Shown: positions 38,684 to 47,107 of the stretch, piece by piece
How the letters are laid out: each line of letters begins with the position of its first letter
Position numbering within the stretch: position 1 is the first letter of the stretch
Assembly: GCA_023400055.1 (NCBI GenBank)
Contig: JAEXFN010000046.1
Location: 11,883 to 75,882, forward strand
Source of the DNA: Bacillota bacterium
GTDB lineage: Bacteria; Bacillota; UBA4882; UBA8346
DNA length: 64,000 nucleotides
Reading direction: 5' to 3'
Program-made: the position numbers and the translations under genes
The notes under the pieces: model-generated
Seen by the model: only the letters and a program-made list of their open reading frames with translations
What the model was told of the DNA's origin: nothing
Databases searched by the model: none

Positions 38684-39133
38684 GTGCGAGTCAAATTAGA
38701 CAATGCCAAAATGACGGAGAACCTGCCCGTTGAGGGGCGGGCTTCCAATTGGTCGTGGGCGCGGACCGGCGGGTTCGCGCAAGCGCTAAAGGACTCCGAA
38801 CGCGAAGACCGGCGCCGGATTTGCGATGAATTGCTGGGCAAGATCGATAAGGTCAGCGCCGAGCTGAAGGATCATCCCACGCCGGCGGGGTTCAAACGTT
38901 ACCGTGGCCTGATTACCTCCTTCATGAAAGAGGCCCTTTCCCAATCGTACACGGTCCATGATGAATCCTATTGGGATAGGGACGGCAACCGCAAGAGCCT
39001 GGTCGCAGTGCAACAGATTAACCAGGCGCTGGAAGAGATGATGGACCAAGTGATGCAGAAGGAGAAAGGCCAGATCGATCTGGCGGCTCAATTCGATCAG
39101 ATCCGGGGCTGGCTGCTGGACCTGTATCTTTAA
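38684..39133 (+). CDS. yaaR: YaaR/DUF327 family protein
   Basis: 149 residues, GTG start, all-helical with an N-terminal disordered stretch (ENLPVEGRASNW) and the conserved FKRYRGLITSFMKEALSQSY core of DUF327. Function unknown; it is always found between yaaQ and holB in this cluster. Only 72 bases separate it from darA and 18 from holB, so it is part of the operon. Confidence 0.88.
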   Translation: MRVKLDNAKMTENLPVEGRASNWSWARTGGFAQALKDSEREDRRRICDELLGKIDKVSAELKDHPTPAGFKRYRGLITSFMKEALSQSYTVHDESYWDRDGNRKSLVAVQQINQALEEMMDQVMQKEKGQIDLAAQFDQIRGWLLDLYL

Positions 39134-39151
39134 AGTGGATAAGGAGCCCCA

Positions 39152-40093
39152 ATGACCCCGTTTTGCGATTTTTCTGATATAATAGGACATAAGGATGTCC
39201 GCAAGGCGTTAAGCGCCGCCATCGCCGCGGGGCGGGTGGGACACGCTTATTTGTTCATGGGACCGGCGGGTATCGGTAAAAATACGATGGCCCGGGCCTT
39301 TGCCACCCGGCTGCTCTGCCTGGGCTCCGCTCCGGGACCGGACTGCGATTGTCCCTCCTGTAACCGGATGCGCTCGGGAAATCATCCCGATTTCAGCATC
39401 ATGGAAGCGGACGGCAGTTCCATTAAGATCGAGCAACTCCGGGATATGCAGCATCAGGTCTTTTTTCGGCCGCTGTTGAGCCCGTGGAAGGTTTTCTTCT
39501 TTCCCGAAGCGGAGCAACTGACCGAGGCCGCGGCCAACAGCTTTTTGAAAATTCTCGAGGAACCTCCGGCCGGGGTGCTTTTTCTATTTACGGCAGTCCG
39601 GCCTGAATATATTTTACCGACGATCCGCTCGCGTTGCCAGATCTACAATCTCTTTCCCGTGGCCACGGCGGAGATCGCCGCCTGGCTGGTGGCGAAAGGA
39701 TTTACGACGGCTGAGGCCCAAGCGCGCACTGAAGCGGCGGCGGGAATCCCCGGGCGGGCTCTGACGGTGGACGCCGCGATCCGCAGCGCTGCCAAATACG
39801 GTCCCCTCGGCGAGCTGCTGCGGCAGGACCTGCTGCAACAGCTGAAGGTGGCCAATGAGTTCGAGAAGAAGGAGCGGAAAGAGGTTCTGGCCATCCTCCG
39901 GAATTGGGAAGCGGAACTCCGCGAGGAATTGCTGGCGACCGTGACGGCCGCCGAGCCTGATCCGCTGCGGAATAAGGCGCTGGTGACGGCGCTGGAGAAG
40001 TTGGGACAGACCGCCCGCTGGATCGAGAGCAACGTCAATCTGCGCCTGGCGGTGGAGAACTTTTTTATCGCCGTGAAAGCGAACGGCAATTGA
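39152..40093 (+). CDS. holB: DNA polymerase III subunit delta'
   Basis: 313 residues. AAA+ clamp-loader fold with GPAGIGKNT (37-45), a zinc site (Cys56, Cys65, Cys67, Cys70), LRDMQHQVFFRP, LLKILEEPP equivalent FLKILEEPP and the SRCQIYN sensor/arginine finger. The P-loop keeps Lys but has Asn where dnaX has Thr, in keeping with a subunit that need not hydrolyse ATP. ATAAGGAG precedes the ATG. Confidence 0.93.
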   Translation: MTPFCDFSDIIGHKDVRKALSAAIAAGRVGHAYLFMGPAGIGKNTMARAFATRLLCLGSAPGPDCDCPSCNRMRSGNHPDFSIMEADGSSIKIEQLRDMQHQVFFRPLLSPWKVFFFPEAEQLTEAAANSFLKILEEPPAGVLFLFTAVRPEYILPTIRSRCQIYNLFPVATAEIAAWLVAKGFTTAEAQARTEAAAGIPGRALTVDAAIRSAAKYGPLGELLRQDLLQQLKVANEFEKKERKEVLAILRNWEAELREELLATVTAAEPDPLRNKALVTALEKLGQTARWIESNVNLRLAVENFFIAVKANGN

Positions 40094-40148
40094 GGGACGC
40101 CGCTCCTGGCGCGGGAGCGCGGATCGAACGACGAAGGGAATTGGTTTG

Positions 40149-41003
40149 ATGATTAATATTGTGGGCGTCCGCTTTAAACAGGCGGGTAAGATTTATTATT
40201 TCGATCCGGCCGAACTTGAGCTGCAAGCCGGAAATAATGTCATCGTCGAAACGGTCCGGGGCATCGAATTCGGCCAGGTGATCGTCGGGCCACGGCTGGT
40301 GCCGCCGGAAAAAGTGACCCAGCCGTTAAAGAAGGTGCTACGGCTGGCTACCGCCGAGGACGAGGTTCAGCTGCGGGAGAATAACGAAAAAGAGCAAAAG
40401 GCCTTCGGGATCTGCCTGGAGAAGATCGCCAAACATAATCTGGAGATGAAACTGGTCGATGTCGAGTATACTTTCGACCGCAGCAAGATCATCTTTTATT
40501 TCACTGCCGACGGCCGGGTCGATTTCAGAGAGCTGGTCAAGGATCTGGCCACGGTATTCAAGACCCGGATCGAGTTACGTCAGATCGGAGTGCGGGACGA
40601 GGCCAAGATGCTCGGGGGGCTGGGACCGTGCGGCCGGCCGCTTTGCTGCGCCACCTTTCTGGGAGAATTTGAACCGGTCTCCATCAAGATGGCCAAAGAA
40701 CAGAATCTATCCTTAAACCCGGTTAAGATCTCCGGCATCTGCTCCCGGCTGATGTGTTGCTTGCGTTATGAGTCCTCCAGCTACCGGGATAACAAGGCCG
40801 ATCTGCCGCTGACCGGCAGCCGGGTCCGGGTGGACGGCAAGGAGGGCAAGATCGTCGAGACCAACCAGGCCAAGGAGTCGCTGGTGGTCCGGTTCGACGA
40901 CGGTTCCCGCAAAGAAGTGCTGTTGGCCGAGGTAGAGGAGATTTTGCTCGATAACTCCAATAACGACAAAAATGGCGCGGCGCCGAACGACAAAAATGTC
41001 TGA
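40149..41003 (+). CDS. ricT: RicT (YaaT), PSP1-domain protein
   Basis: 284 residues. The PSP1 domain includes GPCGRPLCCATF and GICSRLMCCLRY, giving six cysteines that bind an iron-sulfur cluster in the B. subtilis Ric (RicT-RicA-RicF) complex. That complex promotes RNase Y-dependent mRNA maturation and influences sporulation and competence. ATG 40149 is used (TTG 40146 adjacent). It closes the conserved cluster; yabA is not found after it, its place being taken by the T-box-leuA unit. Confidence 0.93.
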   Translation: MINIVGVRFKQAGKIYYFDPAELELQAGNNVIVETVRGIEFGQVIVGPRLVPPEKVTQPLKKVLRLATAEDEVQLRENNEKEQKAFGICLEKIAKHNLEMKLVDVEYTFDRSKIIFYFTADGRVDFRELVKDLATVFKTRIELRQIGVRDEAKMLGGLGPCGRPLCCATFLGEFEPVSIKMAKEQNLSLNPVKISGICSRLMCCLRYESSSYRDNKADLPLTGSRVRVDGKEGKIVETNQAKESLVVRFDDGSRKEVLLAEVEEILLDNSNNDKNGAAPNDKNV

Positions 41004-41012
41004 CAAAATTAC

Positions 41013-41042
41013 TTGACAGTTCGGGTTGTCCTCGGCTATAAT
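41013..41042 (+). promoter_or_regulatory. Sigma-A-type promoter of the T-box-leuA unit
   Basis: Perfect -35 TTGACA (41013-41018) and perfect -10 TATAAT (41037-41042) with an 18-bp spacer, starting 10 bases after the ricT stop. Confidence 0.88.
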
Positions 41043-41049
41043 TTGGGTA

Positions 41050-41366
41050 TTAACTCAAAAGATTGTACCAAACGCAATGAAGAGGATTAGTACGATGAGT
41101 GGGTCCCTCAGAGAGCCGGTGGTTGGTGGAAACCGGCGGGCCGAACATCCGAACTCCCCTCTGAGCCGCCAGCCCAACGATTTTTTCCAGTAGGCTGAGC
41201 CGGGGGAATCATTTCCCGCCCGTTACAGCAAAGACGACCGTCCGTTATCTGCGTGATTGCGGCGGAAGTTATTGAGGCGCCAGATATTGAAATAACGGCG
41301 TGAATTTGGGTGGTAACACGAGCATTAACCCTCGTCCCTTTGTATAGGGGACGGGGGTTTTTATTT
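41050..41366 (+). promoter_or_regulatory. T-box leader (leucine specifier) of leuA
   Basis: Landmarks in order: Stem I start with AATGAAGAGGATTAGTA (from about 41077), the GAGAGCCGGTGG distal-loop region, a specifier-loop context CCGAACTC with CTC (Leu) at 41154-41156, and the T-box core GGGTGGTAACACG at 41308-41320. The terminator stem CCCTCGTCCC (41329-41338) / GGGGACGGGGG (41347-41357) plus T-run competes with the antiterminator. Uncharged tRNA-Leu should stabilise antitermination and switch on leuA. The assignment of the specifier is by position and context and fits the downstream gene. Confidence 0.88.
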
Positions 41367-41396
41367 TTCAAAAGCAAAACGAGGAGGAATGACAAG

Positions 41397-42920
41397 ATGC
41401 GTCAGATTCAGATCTTTGACACGACGTTACGGGATGGGGAGCAATCGGCCGGAGTCAATTTGAATGTGGAGGAAAAGTTGCGGATCGCCAGGCAACTGGC
41501 GCGGTTGAACGTGGACGTGATCGAGGCCGGGTTTGCCATCGCCTCGCCGGGCGATTTTGAGAGCATCCGGGCGATCGCCCGGGAAATCAAGGGAGTTACC
41601 GTCTGCTCGCTTTCTCGGACGCTCAAAGCCGACGTCGACCGGGCCTGGGAAGCGATCCGGGAAGCCGAATTGCCGTTGATTCATACCTTCATCGCCACCT
41701 CGCCCATTCACATGCAATATAAGCTGCAGAAGAGCCCGGATCAAGTGCTGGAGATGGCGGTGGTCGCCGTCCGGCATGCCCGGAGCCTCTGCCCGCAGGT
41801 GGAATTCTCGGCCGAGGACGCCACCCGCAGCGACTGGGATTTTCTCTGCCGGGTCTTCGGCGCGGTGATCGCGGCCGGGGCGACGGTGCTCAATATCCCG
41901 GATACGGTCGGCTATATCATTCCGGCTGAATTCGGCACGATGCTCCGCTACATCAAGGAGCATACGCCGGGAATCGAACGGGTGCGGCTCTCGGTGCACT
42001 GCCACAATGATCTGGGTCTGGCGGTGGCCAACTCGCTGGTGGCGGTGGAGAACGGGATTGACCAGGTCGAATGCACCATCAATGGCCTCGGGGAACGGGC
42101 CGGCAACGCCGCTCTGGAAGAGATCGTGATGGCCATCAAGACCCGGGCCGAGAACTTCGGAGCCGAGACCCGCATTCACAGCGAGCAGATCCATCGCACC
42201 AGCGCGCTGGTGGCGACGCTCACCGGCAAACCGGTCCAGCATAATAAGGCCATTGTCGGTTCCAACGCCTTCTCCCACGAGGCCGGGATCCATCAGGACG
42301 GCATCCTGAAGAATCGGATGACCTATGAGATTATGACCCCGGAATCGGTCGGCCTCAGCCAGAACCTGTTGGTGCTCGGCAAGCATTCCGGCAGGCACGC
42401 GGTGAAGAACCGCCTGGAAGAACTGGGCTACACCCTGAGCGAGGATGAATTGGATGTGGCCTACCGCCACTTTATTGAGCTGGCTGACAAAAAGAAAGAG
42501 GTCACCGACGGCGATCTGGAGGCCCTGGTCCGCAACGAAGTCACGCTGATGAAGGACCGCTTCGAACTGGATTACCTCCACGTCAGCACCGGCAATTCCA
42601 CCATTCCCACCGCTACCGTCCGGCTGCGGATCGACGGGAACCTGGCCGAGGAGGCCGCCTGCGGCGACGGGCCGATCGATGCCATTTATAACGCCATCGA
42701 CCGGATCACCGGGATCAAGGTCAAACTGGATGAGTACACCATCAAGGCGGTAACCTCCGGCCAGGACGCTTTGGGCGAAAGCATCGTCAGGGTTCGGGAG
42801 AACGGCCACGCCTATGTCGGGCGGGGGCTCTCCACCGATATTATCGAAGCCAGTACCCTCGCCTATTTGCACGCGGTCAACAAAATCAGCCGGGTGCTGG
42901 CAAACGAAACGGCGGTTTAG
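41397..42920 (+). CDS. leuA: 2-isopropylmalate synthase
   Basis: 507 residues, the standard length of the LeuA type-1 enzyme. The HMGL-like barrel starts with IFDTTLRDGEQSAGVNL and includes the metal-binding HCHNDLG; the SNAFSHEAGIHQDG segment begins the linker, and the C-terminal (about 390-507) regulatory LeuA dimer domain is present, so leucine feedback is likely. It condenses acetyl-CoA with 2-oxoisovalerate. GAGGAGGAA precedes the ATG. It stands alone: leuCDB are not downstream. Confidence 0.93.
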   Translation: MRQIQIFDTTLRDGEQSAGVNLNVEEKLRIARQLARLNVDVIEAGFAIASPGDFESIRAIAREIKGVTVCSLSRTLKADVDRAWEAIREAELPLIHTFIATSPIHMQYKLQKSPDQVLEMAVVAVRHARSLCPQVEFSAEDATRSDWDFLCRVFGAVIAAGATVLNIPDTVGYIIPAEFGTMLRYIKEHTPGIERVRLSVHCHNDLGLAVANSLVAVENGIDQVECTINGLGERAGNAALEEIVMAIKTRAENFGAETRIHSEQIHRTSALVATLTGKPVQHNKAIVGSNAFSHEAGIHQDGILKNRMTYEIMTPESVGLSQNLLVLGKHSGRHAVKNRLEELGYTLSEDELDVAYRHFIELADKKKEVTDGDLEALVRNEVTLMKDRFELDYLHVSTGNSTIPTATVRLRIDGNLAEEAACGDGPIDAIYNAIDRITGIKVKLDEYTIKAVTSGQDALGESIVRVRENGHAYVGRGLSTDIIEASTLAYLHAVNKISRVLANETAV

Positions 42921-42988
42921 GTATGATATTCCATAGTTTGTAAAAAACATGACATTAATTTCGATTCGATTTTTATGCTTGATATGTT

Positions 42989-43019
42989 AAAAGCGGGATA
43001 TTAACCCGCTTTTTTGTTT
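42989..43019 (+). terminator. Terminator of leuA
   Basis: AAAAGCGGG (42989-42997) and CCCGCTTTT (43005-43013) form a perfect 9-bp stem with a T-run. Confidence 0.9.
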
Positions 43020-43159
43020 TATAGAGATTAGTAATAATCCCTGGTATCATTGGATTTCAACCTGAGTTTAGCGGAAAAAAGGGTTTGTTGGTCGCTTGGA
43101 TTGCGGTCGTTATAATCTGTAAACTATATGTAAATATAAATTGTATACAGTATTAAATA

Positions 43160-43188
43160 TTGACAATAAAATTGCTACATGTTAGGAT
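43160..43188 (+). promoter_or_regulatory. Candidate promoter of amtB-glnK
   Basis: TTGACA (43160-43165), 17-bp spacer, TAGGAT (43183-43188). The -35 is perfect and the -10 is weak, which would suit an activated promoter under nitrogen limitation. Confidence 0.45.
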
Positions 43189-43223
43189 TTATGACATAGA
43201 TATAACAAAAGGAGTGGTTGCAA

Positions 43224-44711
43224 ATGAATTGGAGACGATGTCTCGCGCTGATCCTGGTCATCTGCATGCTGGCGTTAATTGCCTGGCCGGTATTGGCTGG
43301 TGACCCAAACGGGGCGGCGACGCTAAAGAAAGATGCCAATGCTCCGGTCAACTTCACTTGGACACTAATTTGTGGTTTCTTAGTTATTTTCATGATGACT
43401 GGTTTTGCGATGGTCGAAACGGGTTTCACCCGGGCCATTCATGCTAACAACACGATGCTGATGAACTTGATGGTATGGGCCTTTGGAACGTTAGGCTACT
43501 TCTTTTTAGGGTTCGGCTTGATGTTTGGCGGCGTTGGCGGCGCTTACGCCGATCTTTCGAAGATGTTGGCGATTCATGTCGGAGACAAGACATGGAACCT
43601 GTTGGGTTCAACCGGATTTATGCTGACCGGCGGGGCCTACGACGTCAGCGTGTTCATGCTCTTCCTGTTCCAGGCGGCCTTTATGGATACGGCGGCAACC
43701 ATTCCTACCGGATCCATGGCGGAACGTTTTAAATGGAGTGCCTTCGTGGTTTACGGCTTTTTGATCGGCGGCGTTATCTATCCGATCTTCGGCAACTGGG
43801 CCTGGGGCGGCGGCTGGCTGTCACAATTGGGCCAGATTGGCCTGGGCGCCGGCTATAAAGACTTCGCTGGTTCGGGCGTCGTTCATGCGGTGGGCGGATT
43901 AACCGCACTGGCCGGAGCGATTATTCTCGGACCACGGATCGGCAAGTTTGTCAACGGCAAACCGGTGGCGATGCCCGGCCATGACTTGAGCTTGGGCGTC
44001 ATCGGAACCTGTATACTCATCTTCGGCTGGTTTGGATTCAATGCCGGCAGCACGATGGCAGCGACCGACTTGCGGTTGGCGGTGGTCGCGGTGAATACCA
44101 TGATCGCCGGCTGCGCCGGTGGTTTGACGGCAATGTTGTACATGATGAAGACTTCGGGTAAACCGGATACGAGCATGACTTGTAACGGCGTATTGGCCGG
44201 CTTGGTCGCCATCACGGCTCCTTGCGCTTACGTCCCAGGCTGGGCGGCGGTGGTCATCGGCGGCATCGCCGGAGTGCTGGTCTGCGGGGCGGTCTGGTTT
44301 GTTGAGAATGTTATGAAGATCGACGACCCGGTTGGCGCGATTTCAGTTCATGGCGTGAATGGTATGTGGGGGGTCCTTTCGGTTGGCCTGTTCGCGGACG
44401 GTACGTACGGCGGAGTCAGAGGATTACTGCTCTGCGGCGATTGGGGACAATTCGCGGCTCAGCTCATGGGAATTTTGACCCTGGTTATCATCATCTTCCC
44501 CTTCGCTTTCCTGGTTTTGAAGATTATCGACAAGACCATCGGTTTGAGAGTCTCCGCCAAAGAGGAACTGGAAGGACTGGATATGCCGGTCCATGGCGCG
44601 CTCTGCTATCCGGAATTTGCCCTCAGCTCGCTGGCGGTTGCTCAAACTTATCCGGATGAGGCACCGGTGGCCCGGCCCGCGGTGAATAAATCGATTGCGA
44701 AGGAGGCGTAA
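43224..44711 (+). CDS. amtB: Ammonium transporter (Amt family)
   Basis: 495 residues. A cleavable signal peptide (LALILVICMLALIAWPVLA) is followed by eleven predicted helices. Amt landmarks include GFAMVETGF, the FQAAFMDTAATIPTGSMAER segment, the pore His region GSGVVHAVGGL, and VHGVNGMWG near the C-terminus with the second pore His. AAAGGAGTGG precedes ATG 43224 (TTG 43218 is an alternative). It conducts ammonium into the cell and is coupled to the PII gene 5 bases downstream. Confidence 0.95.
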   Translation: MNWRRCLALILVICMLALIAWPVLAGDPNGAATLKKDANAPVNFTWTLICGFLVIFMMTGFAMVETGFTRAIHANNTMLMNLMVWAFGTLGYFFLGFGLMFGGVGGAYADLSKMLAIHVGDKTWNLLGSTGFMLTGGAYDVSVFMLFLFQAAFMDTAATIPTGSMAERFKWSAFVVYGFLIGGVIYPIFGNWAWGGGWLSQLGQIGLGAGYKDFAGSGVVHAVGGLTALAGAIILGPRIGKFVNGKPVAMPGHDLSLGVIGTCILIFGWFGFNAGSTMAATDLRLAVVAVNTMIAGCAGGLTAMLYMMKTSGKPDTSMTCNGVLAGLVAITAPCAYVPGWAAVVIGGIAGVLVCGAVWFVENVMKIDDPVGAISVHGVNGMWGVLSVGLFADGTYGGVRGLLLCGDWGQFAAQLMGILTLVIIIFPFAFLVLKIIDKTIGLRVSAKEELEGLDMPVHGALCYPEFALSSLAVAQTYPDEAPVARPAVNKSIAKEA

Positions 44712-44716
44712 GGAAC

Positions 44717-45055
44717 ATGGTTAAGATTGAAGCGATTTTTCGACCCTCGCGCTTTGAGGCGGTAAAAGATGCCTTGGCTAAGATCGGCATTCAGGGCCTG
44801 ACCATTTCCGAAGTCAAGGGTTGCGGTAAACAAAAGGGCGCCGTCGAACATTATCGAGGTTCTGAATATGAAATCATCCTTCATCCCAAGGTGAAAGTGG
44901 AGATCGCCACGGTCGAGGAGAATATCGAGAAGATCATCGACGCCATTCAAAACGCGGCACGGACCGGTGAGATCGGCGACGGCAAAATCTTTATTTACCC
45001 TATCGCTGAGGCCATCAAGGTCCGCACCGGCGAGCGCGGCGTGAGCGTTCTTTAA
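44717..45055 (+). CDS. glnK: Nitrogen regulatory PII protein (GlnK type)
   Basis: 112 residues. The T-loop EHYRGSEYEI carries Tyr51, the uridylylation position in proteobacteria; the B-loop TGEIGDGKIF and C-loop RTGERG are intact. It binds 2-oxoglutarate and ADP/ATP and docks on AmtB to block it. The amtB-glnK operon is a universal pairing. The 3' terminator overlaps the ribosome site of the next gene. Confidence 0.96.
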   Translation: MVKIEAIFRPSRFEAVKDALAKIGIQGLTISEVKGCGKQKGAVEHYRGSEYEIILHPKVKVEIATVEENIEKIIDAIQNAARTGEIGDGKIFIYPIAEAIKVRTGERGVSVL

Positions 45056-45101
45056 AACGACAGCCGAGCCACTGAAATAAATTAAAAAATAATTATGATC
45101 G

Positions 45102-45145
45102 CACCCCTTTCTGGAGAAGTTATAGGAAAGGGGTGTTGGTTTTTA
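45102..45145 (+). terminator. Terminator of amtB-glnK overlapping the next ribosome site
   Basis: CACCCCTTTC (45102-45111) and GAAAGGGGTG (45126-45135) form a perfect 10-bp stem followed by TTGGTTTTT. The right arm contains the AAAGGGGTG that is the probable ribosome site of the oxidoreductase gene starting at 45145. Confidence 0.8.
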
Positions 45146-46197
45146 TGGAAAAGATTAAAGTGGGAGTCATCGGGCTGGGTTACGCCTGGGAACGCTTACA
45201 TTACCCGGCCTATCAGGAACTGACGGACCGTTATCAGATCACCGCGATCTGCGACACCAACCGGGCGCGGGCCGAGTTTTGGGGCCAGCGGCTGGGGCTG
45301 GATATCAACCGCGACGTCTATACGCAATATCTGACCATGGCGGAGCGGCGCGATCTCCAGGTGATCGACATCATGGTGCCGATCGCCCAAAACCACCCGG
45401 TGGCCGAGACGGTGGCCGGCTCCGGCAAGGCGATTATTCTGGAAAAGCCGATGGGCGCTACCATGGAGCAGGCCGAATCCACCAGGGCGCTGCCGGAGCG
45501 TTACGGGATTCAGATGATGATCGCCGAGAACTTCCGGTACAGCGAGGAATTTAACCTGCTGCGGGACCTGGTGCGGCTGCGCAAGGTGGGGACGCCGGTC
45601 CATTTCAGCTATCACAGCACCAGCTGCTTCCCGTGCGCGATGAAGAAGGATACCTTCGCGGCCACCGAATGGCGGCAGCATCCCGACTATCCCGGCGGCG
45701 ACCTGCTGGACGCGGCCATCCACGACCTGGCCGGACTGCGCCATGTCTTCGGGGCTATCGAATACCTGCAGGCGTTGGGGGTGCCCCAAAAAGACGATTT
45801 CTCGCCCTACGCCGCAGTCACGGTTAATCTGCAGTTCATGAACAAGATCATCGGCAATTACACCTATTACCCGGCCGGCCAGGAACCGCAGAAACCCCTG
45901 ATCGGACTGCGGATCTTCTGCACCCAGGGCATGATCTACCTGGAGGATCCTCAGTGCGGGATCATCAATATCTTTTATAATGACGGCGGGCACGAGATGG
46001 TGACCTACCGGCCGATGCGCGGCTACTATAATGAACTGGTCAATTTCCATAACGCGCTGCTGGGCCAGGAAGCGGTGGCGGTGACGCCGGAGATGGAGAT
46101 CGGCGACCTGCGGACGGTATTCGCGATCCTGCAATCCATTGCCGAGCAGGACGTGGTCAAGGTGGACCGGGTGCCGTATTTCGCGGTGCAAGAGTAG
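45145..46197 (+). CDS. Gfo/Idh/MocA-family oxidoreductase
   Basis: 350 residues. N-terminal Rossmann motif VGVIGLGYAWERLHYP, the conserved EKPMG (catalytic Lys of the EKP motif) near residue 105, and the C-terminal domain segment DAAIHDLAGLRHVFG with the HD pair. These enzymes use NAD(P) on inositols, sugars or other cyclic polyols; the substrate is not clear. ATG 45145 is chosen (GTG 45133 and TTG 45136 are in frame). Single gene ended by its own terminator. Confidence 0.87.
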   Translation: MEKIKVGVIGLGYAWERLHYPAYQELTDRYQITAICDTNRARAEFWGQRLGLDINRDVYTQYLTMAERRDLQVIDIMVPIAQNHPVAETVAGSGKAIILEKPMGATMEQAESTRALPERYGIQMMIAENFRYSEEFNLLRDLVRLRKVGTPVHFSYHSTSCFPCAMKKDTFAATEWRQHPDYPGGDLLDAAIHDLAGLRHVFGAIEYLQALGVPQKDDFSPYAAVTVNLQFMNKIIGNYTYYPAGQEPQKPLIGLRIFCTQGMIYLEDPQCGIINIFYNDGGHEMVTYRPMRGYYNELVNFHNALLGQEAVAVTPEMEIGDLRTVFAILQSIAEQDVVKVDRVPYFAVQE

Positions 46198-46230
46198 GGG
46201 CGGATTTCATATCCGTCCCGCTTTTTTTTG
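46197..46230 (+). terminator. Terminator of Gfo/Idh/MocA gene
   Basis: GGGGCGGAT (46197-46205) pairs with ATCCGTCCC (46211-46219, one wobble), then GC and a T8 run. Confidence 0.85.
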
Positions 46231-46275
46231 ATCGGCGTCCACCGGAGCGGTCGCAGGGAGGCGTGGGCCAAACGA

Positions 46276-46305
46276 TTGACAAAATCGGCCCAATTATCCT
46301 AAAAT
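46276..46305 (+). promoter_or_regulatory. Promoter of MarR-family gene
   Basis: TTGACA (46276-46281), 18-bp spacer, TAAAAT (46300-46305), 42 bases before the start codon. Confidence 0.7.
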
Positions 46306-46347
46306 ATATAGCATACTAAATATTCTCCGGAGAGGGGAGTCCCAGCG

Positions 46348-46761
46348 GTGGTCGAGCAAGATTGCGGTCCGCTGATCAAGCGGGCTGCCAATGCGCTGAA
46401 GAATTGTCTGGATAAGCAGTTGGCCGGGTTTGGCATCACTTCGGTGCAGGGCCGGGTGCTCTTTTTTCTCTGGGTCAACCGGGATAAGCCCGCGGTCAAC
46501 CAGCGGGACATCGAAGCCCATCTGGCGCTGCGCTGTTCCACGGTGGCCGGCCTGATCGGCCTGCTGACCCGGGTTCAGAGCCGGACGGATGGCCGCCGCA
46601 ATTGCCTTGCCCTGACGGAAAAGGGCCGGGCGCTCTACCATGATGTCGAGGGCGTGGTCCGGGCGATCGAGGCGCGCCTGCTCGAGGGCATGAGCGGGGC
46701 GGAGACGGAACAACTCCGGGAACTGCTCGGCAAAGTGCTCCATAACCTGGAACAGATTTAG
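46348..46761 (+). CDS. MarR-family transcriptional regulator
   Basis: 137 residues, GTG start with GGGGAG upstream. The winged helix-turn-helix is seen in NQRDIEAHLALRCSTVAGLI with the wing at RTDGRRNCLALTEKG; flanking helices give the dimer interface. MarR proteins usually repress their own gene or a neighbour and release DNA on binding a phenolic or oxidant ligand. No obvious target gene is divergent from it; the following membrane protein gene is 347 bases away. Confidence 0.87.
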   Translation: MVEQDCGPLIKRAANALKNCLDKQLAGFGITSVQGRVLFFLWVNRDKPAVNQRDIEAHLALRCSTVAGLIGLLTRVQSRTDGRRNCLALTEKGRALYHDVEGVVRAIEARLLEGMSGAETEQLRELLGKVLHNLEQI

Positions 46762-47107
46762 CGTCAAGCGGGGATGGCGCCGGGACGACGACTCCGGATT
46801 GCGGTTTTAAAAAAATTTAAAGCTTTACCGTTGCAACGACGATAATTTTCAGGTAAAAAAGCGATTTCACCGCTGAACCCCAATCATTTTGGGCCGTGCT
46901 GGCGGCGCGGTCCGGGGCAAGCCTGATAGCCGTTGCAACTCCGGTTGATAGCGTTTGCAACCGTATTGGTTATGCTAACAAATGTCGGAGAAGCGGTGCA
47001 TCGTCCCTTGGCGGCTGTGCGGGAGAGGAATGGTTGCGGTGTCTTCGCGTCCGTTACAACAGGTTCACAAATTACAGCAGAGAATCGCAGGAGAGTATGG
47101 CTTAATT
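46762..47107. other. Intergenic region with GTTGCAAC motifs
   Basis: Three related sites: CGTTGCAACG (46829-46838, perfect dyad), CGTTGCAACT (46931-46940) and GTTTGCAAC (46953-46961). They lie between the MarR gene and the membrane-protein gene and could be operators. No other feature seen. Confidence 0.35.
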
